A stretch of DNA of 64,000 bases, from the NCBI GenBank assembly GCA_963978895.1, contig OZ022244.1, forward strand, positions 28,722,344-28,786,343, given 5' to 3'. This document shows positions 55,442 to 64,000 of the stretch, one piece after another. The stretch comes from Erpobdella octoculata. Lineage: Eukaryota; Annelida; Clitellata; Hirudinida; Erpobdellidae. Under the pieces are notes generated by a model. That model was not told the origin of the DNA, did no database searches, and was given only the letters and a program-made list of their open reading frames with translations. Position 1 is the first letter of the stretch; each line of letters opens with the position of its first letter. The position numbers and the translations under genes were made by a program.

Positions 55442-58027
55442 AAGAAAGCACCTTGTCATCACTTATACATAACTTATTCACATGCCTAATTCTAACTTGT
55501 ATAAATTTTTTGTCATTTGTGGAATTTTGATTCTGTATGTATTTATTGATAACTGAATAAACTAATTCAAAATGATAAAAATTACTTTCAGCTTTAGTAA
55601 CATGTTATAGGCTGCCTATGCATATATTCACAAATTGGTTGGTATCAGATGAAGCCTTTGCTGCAATATCAAGAAGAAGCAGAAAATGTGCAGTTTTTTC
55701 GTATTGTGGACTTTGAACCAGAAACTGTATACTCTACAGTTTCATCATTACACTAACGACAGTCTCTAGCTGCTTATCGTTAAAAACTACGTGATATTTT
55801 ATTGTTAAGTGATGTCGCACTTTGCTGCAAGTTCTGCTAATGACGGAGAATGACCAATCATCAACATTTTCAGTTTTTAAAAAGACACGCTGGCAAGATG
55901 CAGCTAAAAATTCTACTTTAGATAATTAGCAACCCAGATCATATGTCGCAAAAAATTAAAACTTTTTTGGTTGACATTGACTTATGCTTTTGGGGGTGTT
56001 ATAATGATTTCTGAATTTCTCACTTCTACAACCAAGTTATCTAGCTTGAAATTATTTGCAAAAACAAGCAAATTTTCTTGCACAACTCAATTCATAAACG
56101 AATTGCATATTGGATTCATGATGCTAGGGTCAAATATTTTTTTATTAATATAATTTTTGGAGTGGCATTTCCAACAGCGTGGCAAATAATGTTTTTGAAG
56201 ATTTTAAAAATATTATCTTTAAAAAAACATCTTTTACTTTCAACCGTTTGACTTTGACGACTTGAAAAGTTATTTAGTTTTGAACCATCACTCTGATTAT
56301 TGGCCTTTTTTGGAAAAATTTAAACTGTAAACATTTCAAGGGGGCGGCGAGTTGCGCCTGCTTTCCCCAAATGACTGAAACCTGCGCTAAGTTACTTGGG
56401 CACTTCCCATTTGAATATTCAGATTTTTCGAAAACTAATCTATGTCAGACATGACTTGAGTATTGAGAAAAAATGGCAAAAAGACATATAATTTAAACTT
56501 TAAACTTTAAACTTCCTTTTATTTGGAACGTAAGGATTAAACCTAATTTTTATTTTCATATAGTGAAAAGTGAGTTTGTGATAATCAAAATTCTTAGTGA
56601 AGCATTCCATTTTTATCTAAATGTAAAACATAGCCATTAACAACATTTTCACTTTTTTATCCAACAATTAGTTTTTTGTAATTGAAATTTTAGAAATTTT
56701 TAATAAGTTTTAAGCTCTCAGCATAAAATAACTATAAACTGGTCTGGGAAAAGTTTTTTAAAGGACAAATTAAAAAATTTTGGAAAACCTTTCTTTCTTA
56801 AAAAACTGGTTTTATCTAATGCAAAAAAGTTTAAAGTAATAAATAATTTTACCACTTCTTAAGAAAACATTTGTTTAGTTTATTATTAAATTAGGTGAAC
56901 AATTTTATTCGAAAAATAAATAAATAAAACATTAAATCAAGTATATACTCACACGTCCTTTATATTCTGGCCATATTTTTCTAACTGCTTTGAAACCGTC
57001 GGGAAGAAGAATCGACCCAAAACAGGCTGACAAAATATTTTACAATAAATTGTTTATTTATTAGTGTTAAAATAAGTTTTTTTTATAAGATGTTATTCAA
57101 CTGTTAAGTTTTTATTAGTATAAAACAAGCAAAGGGTTTGTTTTAAAATTGTCTCCTTTGCTTGATGCTCAAAAGCACTGAATGAAGCAGTATTATTATT
57201 TATAAAGTACGGAATGGGGCAGTATTATTATTTATGAAGTACTGACTGAGGCAGTTTTATTACTTATAAAGTACTGAATAAGACAGTATTATTATTTGTA
57301 AAGTACTGAATGAAGCAGTTTTATACTTATAAAGTACTGAATAAGGCAGTATTATTATTTATAAAGTACGGAATGGGGCAGTATTATTATTTATAAAGTA
57401 CGGAATGGGGCAGTATTATTATTTATAAAGTACTGAATGAGGCAGTATTAATGTTTATAAAGTACTGAATAAGGCAGTAGTGAATGAAGTAATATATTTT
57501 ATCGATATTCGATTGTAAAAGTGTTAAAAAAACGGTTTAAGTATGTTGGATAATAAATTAATCATATAATCTAATTTTAGTATTTATAAATATATCATAT
57601 GACTTAGTTCCAGTATTTATAAGATAGTCATATGACCTAATTCCAGTATTTGTAAATTGTTCAATAGTCAGTTTATTTATTTGCTGGTTATCTGCTATTT
57701 TTAATTATAAATTATTGTCATCTACGCTGTTTTTTAAAACTGAAATAATAGTTTGCAAAAAATGCAAACTTAATTTTTGTTGCTGCAGATCATTAATTGA
57801 TCCTGTTTACTTTTCCCTTCTCTTTCACTCAGCTTTGGTGCTGAATTGTAGTAAGTAAGGCGGAGTTTTATTTTCTGCTAATAATTATTCCGTGAAGTCG
57901 ATGACATGGAAATAATAACACTCGTATAATAAATTTGCTTTTTTTTATAAATCAGTTATTAGAAGATATAAATATACCTACTGGAAAACAAAGATGCCAA
58001 AATCAGAAAGCCACACGGTAGTATCAT
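53528..58027 (-). CDS. Inhibitor gene C: secreted two-domain potato inhibitor I protein
   Basis: Exons from 5': 58027-57982, 57026-56953, 54664-54614, 54383-54266, 54080-54043, 53905-53855, 53653-53528; 167 residues. Signal peptide MILPCGFLILASLFS followed by TCFGS. Domain 1 has the best family entry motif in the window, WPEYKGR (34-40), helix exon RSEVQGNLTREMPHVE, strand FRIFPQD, loop IILEELYFNKIKLVVDENDN, end EAPNFFG. Eglin alignment gives Glu70-Glu71 at P1-P1'. Domain 2: PDLSFSTDPVGR, helix YTSVVAEIEEQIPKLK, loop exon ending GPPTYVVEY. Exon lengths 46, 51, 38 and 51 equal those of gene A. A one-codon upstream frame (ATG CGA TGA) overlaps the chosen ATG. Start chosen for signal-peptide fit and phase. 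Confidence 0.86.
55379..55450 (+). repeat. (GA)n-rich tract in gene C intron 2
   Basis: Imperfect GA/GGA purine tract. The surrounding intron (54665-56952) shows no gene or clear element apart from a TTTATTGATAACTGAATAAA stretch near 55545 related to the duplication at 46825. Confidence 0.8.
57170..57485. repeat. About 32-bp tandem array in gene C intron 1
   Basis: About nine copies of a unit containing AAAGTACTGAATGAGGCAGT and ATTATTATTTAT, with variants (ACGGAATGGGG, ACTGAATAAGG). No coding sense. Confidence 0.88.
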
Positions 58028-58907
58028 CGCATAAAAACCAGAACCAGTAATTTAAAAAAAAATACAATTTTAAGTTGTTCTAGATACAAATCAAATCTCT
58101 TAAGTATATTTATCAAAAATCGATTTATTTAGTTATTTACTTGTATTCCTATTTTGTTTCTAAACGCACAAGTGACGCAACAGTTGAAGCTGAAAATCGC
58201 AAGAAATTGTCATTAGTAGAACAGCTCGCGTCTGCATCAAACTTGTTATTACTATTATTATTATTATTATTCAAATGACCTTTGTAAGACTTGCTGAATA
58301 AACATCTATATGATCTCAAACGAATAAGCCTTCATTGAAGCCTAGAGTAATTTTAACCAGATCTTCTAAGATCCCTCGAAAATGAGCGCCTGTTCATTTT
58401 TTTCTCTCAATCATGTTTACTTAATTAAAAAAAAAATTAAAATAAATTCTGCTGCTGAAACGTTTTTGACTAAAACATTTTTTTCTTGTAGCAAACCATG
58501 TTTTTAAGTATCTCATGTCAGCTCAACCGCCTGTTTTGCTTGATTGTTTGCTAACATCGAAAGTGAAAATTAATTAACAAACTTCCTGTTATCTAATCGA
58601 GCTGAAATTTACAATATCGGCTCATGACAATGCATTCTCGGGATCCCAACTAGTACGCAAGTTAGTCAAAGTGTAACTTTCAGTTTTAAAAGCTCGCTTC
58701 TGTTCTGAGTTGCTAGAATAGCAACTAAACTACAAACGACCTTCGGCAGTCTAGAATTTTTTTTACTTGTAGTCTGCGTTTGCCAAAATTATAATGGGCT
58801 CGGTTTCATTGTCATCTTTGTACTTATGATCTTCCTCCTGCAATTGTACCATTTATTGAAAACCGGGTATAGCCAAATGTAGTGTCTATTCTTCTTCCTT
58901 TTCAACA

Positions 58908-59096
58908 TTATTTTTTTGGCTGTCTCATAAAAAAACGCTTCAATGGCTTGCAAGCAGGTTGCAAAGTTGTGCGTTTAATACTGGCAAGATAAGCTAGGTT
59001 GTCGGTTGTCACCAGCTTGATTGTATCTTCGCTAAATGGATGAGGCTGAACAGTAACGGCACAACATGGTTTACGTTTATATAATAAGCTACCCAT
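58908..59096 (-). CDS. Hypothetical 62-aa ORF
   Basis: MGSLLYKRKPCCAV opens the frame; the middle (EDTIKLVTTDN) faintly resembles the I-K-L-V strand after the reactive loop in the neighbouring inhibitors, but the WP entry motif, helix and P..FG end are absent. It could be chance, an exon of an undetected paralogue, or a remnant. Confidence 0.15.
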   Translation of the reverse strand: MGSLLYKRKPCCAVTVQPHPFSEDTIKLVTTDNLAYLASIKRTTLQPACKPLKRFFMRQPKK

Positions 59097-59151
59097 TTAT
59101 AATAGTAATTTGCATTTACTTACGATAACACAGAAAGACAAATTATAAATT

Positions 59152-59374
59152 ATACGGGTAAACCCGTACCTGTTGATGCCTTACCTTAGCCGTTGTGGAC
59201 ATACCCTACCTGACCCATAAGCGCAAATACGGGTTGAGTAGGGTAGACTCTGAACGGATACGGGGTGGGTAGGGTAGACCCTGAGAGGATACCGGTCGGG
59301 TAGGGTCGCTTAGGATAGACCTTGAGCGGGTCGGGTCCAGCTAAGGCATTAACGGGTACGGTTTTACCCCTATA
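59152..59374. mobile_element. MITE with GGGTAAAAC inverted ends
   Basis: Left CGGGTAAACCCGTACCTGTT and GATGCCTTA are mirrored by the right TAAGGCATTAACGGGTACGG and TTTTACCCC. The interior repeats GGGTAGGGTAGACCCTGAG. Flanks are TA-rich (ATTATA / TATAATT), suggesting a TA-type target, but no clear duplication can be fixed. Confidence 0.6.
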
Positions 59375-59628
59375 ATTTTTATATTTTCTTGTAGGTTTGG
59401 TAAAGTCGGTTCGGGACGCTATACTAGAACTTTACCGTTTTTCGAACTTGGCATATCTTAATTGTTCTATCATTTCATGAAAAAAATTGACATCGTTACC
59501 TAAAATTAATTTATTTTTTCCAATTCGTACAATATATTTTAATGTAGAAAGACGTGTAAATCCGGCTACCAAATCTGGCGGGGGCCCAAATTTATAATTT
59601 AAGCATTATCTAAACTCTTTCGCTCACT

Positions 59629-59741
59629 GTCAGAATGGCCGAGCGGTCTAAGGCGCCAGACTCAAGGAAAAAGCCTTGCTTTGTAATACAGAGTATTCTG
59701 GTCCACTTCTGTGGGCGTGGGTTCAAATCCCACTTCTGACA
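59629..59741 (+). tRNA. tRNA-Leu (CAA) with intron
   Basis: Acceptor stem GTCAGAA/TTCTGAC is fully paired (a compensated G to A relative to the other copies), discriminator A, CAA anticodon, intron of about 29 nt, class II variable arm, B box GGTTCAAATCC, and TTTT terminator at 59746. Confidence 0.93.
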
Positions 59742-60657
59742 GACATTTTATCAAATTTCAGTTTTTACCGGTTTTTAGCTCGAATACATTTTAATTATTT
59801 ACATTTATAATAGTTATGCATGTTAATATTAATAACAACCTTTTCTTTGAAAATCGTTGCAAAAATAAAAACGTCTCAACAATATATGGCTATTCATTTT
59901 CTACCAATATTTGTTTGTAGGGTATTATTGAGCCAAATAATCGCAGTACTTGAAAATCTTTACTGAATGAAACTCAATAAAGATTCGTGTAATGCGAAAA
60001 CAATTGAGGTGAGAAAAATTCAGGTCAGAGCCTACCAAAACTCCAAAAACAGCAGGCACAGAATATAACAACTCCTTGGGACTAGGGGGAGCAAGAGAAA
60101 CAAGCTGTCCCGCGGGCCGTAATGGGGGGGGGGGGGCGCCAGAAAGAAACGACTATAGTTTCTTTCTTCCATTAGAAGTGGCTCCGACTACTTCTTCGGT
60201 CATCAAGTCATGTGTTTTTTAGAGTAGATAAAATGAAAAAATGAGTTTTAATTTTTTTTGGAAAACTACCTCCCACCCGGTCATCAGGTTTTTTAGATAC
60301 AAAGTTTTAAAGATAGATGGAATGTCGTTGGAACGTATTCATTAGACTTTGCCCCGGGCCAAAAAATTTAGCTACACCACTGCAGGGGGGTGGAACTTTT
60401 CAAAACATCGAAGAAAATATTAGCTTCATTAAAATTTTGTAGATTAAGTATTTAGTCACTAAATGTTTTACTTTTTCTCAAAAAAATAGGTGATGGGGGT
60501 AGTCAATCAAAGGTACATTTTTCAAATACTCTATGTTTTTTTTCAGGTCTTAAAAAGCGGAGATATTTATATTATCTTTCTAAATTAAATATATATACTT
60601 AAAAAAATAATCTGCAAATCAAGGTTTATCTTTAATTAATGTCACGTATCTCCCAAT

Positions 60658-60769
60658 GTCAGGATGGCCGAGCGGTCTAAGGCGCCAGACTCAAGGATAA
60701 GCCTTGCTTTGCAATGCAGAGTATTCTGGTCTACTTCTGTGGGCGTGGGTTCAAATCCCACTTCTGACA
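60658..60769 (+). tRNA. tRNA-Leu (CAA) with intron
   Basis: Same structure as the copy at 23368, with two or three differences in the intron and variable arm (GATAAG, CTACTTCTGTGGG). Followed by TTTTT at 60773. Body and intron are nearly identical across 37 kb while the flanks are unrelated. Confidence 0.93.
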
Positions 60770-61659
60770 TGTCTTTTTGCCATCTAACACTCACATGCAA
60801 AACAAATAAATTAATCAGGATGATTTGTGCAGTATATCTAGGAAAGTTTTGTGCATAAATTATTACAATTTTAGTTTAATCCGCAGAATTTTTTGTCATG
60901 AAATCCAAGGTGCTGAGCCATCTTATCACAGTTGCACAACTTTCACTAACCTCAATATGGAATTACTTCAGATATGTAATTCATAAACGTAATGTTTAAT
61001 TTATCAAATTCACTTCACGACCTAAGGTGTTAAAAATCGGGTACTCTCATCCATTGCTTAAACGTCAGACAAAAAGAGTCCGTGATCTAATTAAAGTTTG
61101 TTGCGACGTGTAACAGTTTTTTTTATTGAAGCTCCTGTTTTTTTTTTAATTTTTAGCAATGGCAATAAAAGTATTCCTGTAGCTGTAAGAATATATTAGG
61201 TTTTACTTTACATTATTGTGTATCCATAAGTAAGTGAGGTTTGGGTGGACATGGGAAAGGTGGAAATGGTAGATGCTGAAAGACGCTCTGAGCCCGGTTT
61301 TAAGTTTAAAGCTTGTAGCTACATCAGTAAGATATTAATTGAAATAAGATAGATAACCACATAAGCAACACATCCACCGCGCAACACCAACATATCTGTT
61401 TGAGTTGTTTTGCTTTTTGCTGTTGTTGACGTTTTGAAAAAGGTGTTTGCCAAGCACTTCTTGATATTATATTAATTTTTGTTCCTGTGCTTAAACATAG
61501 TTTGACGATAAATTTAGTTATCAAGCCAGTAATCCGTATTTACAATTACTTTTGCAATGATGGCATTGTTAAGCAGTTGAACCGTTTTCTCTCTGAGGTG
61601 AATGTACTACTCAATTGATTGTAGGGATATAGGTTGCTGCACAGGAGAATTTTTGCTTA

Positions 61660-62110
61660 GAGATCAAATCAAGTCAAATCAAAGAATCTTTTGATTAGGC
61701 GCTCTTTATCGACAAAGTCCATTACGGGAGCGCCATGTGAGTCACGTGCAAAAATAAAAATAGAAATAAAAATAAAATAATAATGGATAATGGATATAGT
61801 TTCTATAAAAAGCAATTGCTGCAATTTTAAACAAAAAAACTTGATTAAACTATAAGTAATAAAATAAAGATTGATTGATCGATTGAAAATAGAAGAATAA
61901 AAAAACAATAAGTTTTTTAATTTTAATTTTAATTTGTCAGTTTGGGGAATTAAATAATTGTAAATATTAAGATTAAACATTTTAAATTGTATTAATCTCA
62001 TAAAAATGTAAGAGCTACTAAAAAATTTTAAGAGCCCGAAGGACGAGTCACATTTAAGGGCTTGGCAAACCACTTTTGGCTAACGGTGCAACAGCCTGGG
62101 AACCGTAGTA
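61660..62110 (-). repeat. Possible retroposon 3' end
   Basis: The minus strand contains GGAGCGCC-adjacent TAATGGACTTTGTCGATAAAGAGCGCCTAATC near 61690-61730, similar to 3' tails of invertebrate LINE copies as I recall them, and an AAATGTGACTCGTCCTTCGG stretch near 62040-62060. No RT domain remains. Low certainty. Confidence 0.25.
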
Positions 62111-62269
62111 CTGAATGTTTTATTTTTCTACTTTCCCAAAAACGTCAACTAGTTTTATAAAATTGGAAAACAGATAATACTGTGAATGGCTCATGTTGTA
62201 AATCGAATGTTTATAACTATAGTTCATTAAATAAGCCAGTGAGTTAATCAAGCTTCACAAATGTAGGAT

Positions 62270-63111
<842 letters not shown>

Positions 63112-63171
63112 CTGTCGTCAAATAAGTTTTCATATTTTAAAAACTTATAAAAGTTATAAACTTTTATCTAT

Positions 63172-63353
63172 ATATATAAAAATGAATGTTTGTATGTATG
63201 TATGTATATATGTATGTTCTTTATGCATTGCTACACCATTCATCCGATCGTAATGAAATGTTCACACAACCTTGAGAGTCAAGGGGAATCAAATATAGTG
63301 AAAAAAATTGAAATCCGTCACAAAATGAGCGGAGCGGGTGAGTGAGCGGGAAC

Positions 63354-63427
<74 letters not shown>

Positions 63428-63675
63428 CATATACATACATAAATGAGCAAAAACGGGAACGGGAAGCCAACTGAGAGCGAAAGATGGAGCGGGAAAGCAA
63501 AAGGGACCAAAAACTGGAAAGCAACCGGGAGCGGGAAAGCGACCGGTAGCTGGAAAACGACCGAGAGCGGGAAAGCGACCGAGAGCGGAAAAGCGACCGG
63601 GAACGGGAAAGCGGAGAAGGAAACGGGAGCGAGAGAGACAAACATTAGAAAAACCTCTAAAACCCCGGGCAAGCC
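63172..63675 (+). mobile_element. Helitron-like element, 3' end truncated
   Basis: 5' TATATATAAAAATGAATG, conserved ATGCATTGCTACACCATTCATC block, GAGCGGGTGAGTGAGCGGGAAC, a central (TA)n (63360-63420), the 18-bp array, and AACATTAGAAAAACCTCTAA. It stops at CCCCGGGCAA just inside the hairpin; the CTAGT end is missing. It lies upstream of the visible exons of gene D, probably in an intron. Confidence 0.58.
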
Positions 63676-64000
63676 AGTTCCAATCCTGGATAAAGGAGGT
63701 GGGACAGTTAAAAGGATCAAACTTTGATTCACGACAGGAAGTACTTCTGTACTTCCTATATCCAGCTATTTCAGTCTTAAAACATCTAGTGTAAGGGACT
63801 ATAAACTATTATCAAAAAATGTAATAATTACAAGTTAACATTAAAATTAGTTACTAAAATACAAAGAAAAAATTTCAGACAATGAATGTAATTAGCAAGA
63901 AGCAAAGCAAACGCTATCATTTAATAAAGTAAAATTTTCAGATTTAGTAAATGTTTTTATATAAATACAACAGAACTAATCTTTAATCTCCTAAAACATT

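Larger units (their letters stand above)
58028..59628. other. Intergenic region between gene C and the tRNA genes
   Basis: Contains an (ATT)n tract near 58250, an F2 repeat segment at 58495-58650, a 62-codon minus-strand frame at 59096-58908 of unknown nature, and a MITE at 59152-59374. Confidence 0.45.

Noticed and set aside
60050..60382. hAT end-like GCTACACCACTG at 60371-60382
   Set aside because: No matching left end or target duplication could be found.

Overview
This is a eukaryotic (animal) window. It is AT-rich, and its genes are spread over many short exons with GT-AG introns. It is crowded with microsatellites, minisatellites and DNA transposon remnants. A p38 MAP kinase gene with an animal-type exon plan, TTAGGG tracts, a spliced tRNA-Leu and eglin-type inhibitors all fit a metazoan. 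Eglin c itself is from a leech, so a spiralian is plausible, but the sequence does not fix the species.

Layout. The left edge (1-442) is a minus-strand endonuclease fragment of a non-LTR retrotransposon. From 2839 to 18473 (+) lies a complete 12-exon p38 MAP kinase gene encoding 360 residues. Its introns hold a LINE 3' end, Helitron-like copies, a hAT element, a 27-bp minisatellite and long (TA)n runs. From 18.5 to 28.3 kb there is no host protein gene: there is a 21-bp array, Helitron-like copies, an unusual GC-rich inverted element with TTAGGG blocks, and one intron-containing tRNA-Leu(CAA).

From 28.7 kb to the right edge is a cluster of at least four related genes, one on + (A, 28742-35294) and three on - (B, 45670-50264; C, 53528-58027; D, 62270 to beyond the edge). 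Each encodes two tandem domains of the potato inhibitor I / eglin c type (Pfam family Potato_inhibit, MEROPS I13). The same exon plan recurs: an exon ending in the WP..xG motif or its domain-2 counterpart, a 51-nt exon, then the reactive-loop exon. A and C start with a 46-nt signal-peptide exon; B lacks one and looks cytosolic. The predicted reactive-site loops are acidic, so this looks like a locally duplicating protease-inhibitor family that has moved away from classical eglin specificity.

Between A and B (35.3-45.6 kb) lie a small secreted Cys-containing ORF, a fold-back element, a 157-bp satellite, a 2-kb Helitron-like element, and a RING/multi-membrane-span ORF broken by a frameshift and by a hAT element with a perfect 8-bp target duplication. 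Two more tRNA-Leu(CAA) genes sit at 59.6 and 60.7 kb between C and D.

All exon boundaries were read by eye from splice signals, phase continuity and family knowledge. No database search or transcript evidence was available.
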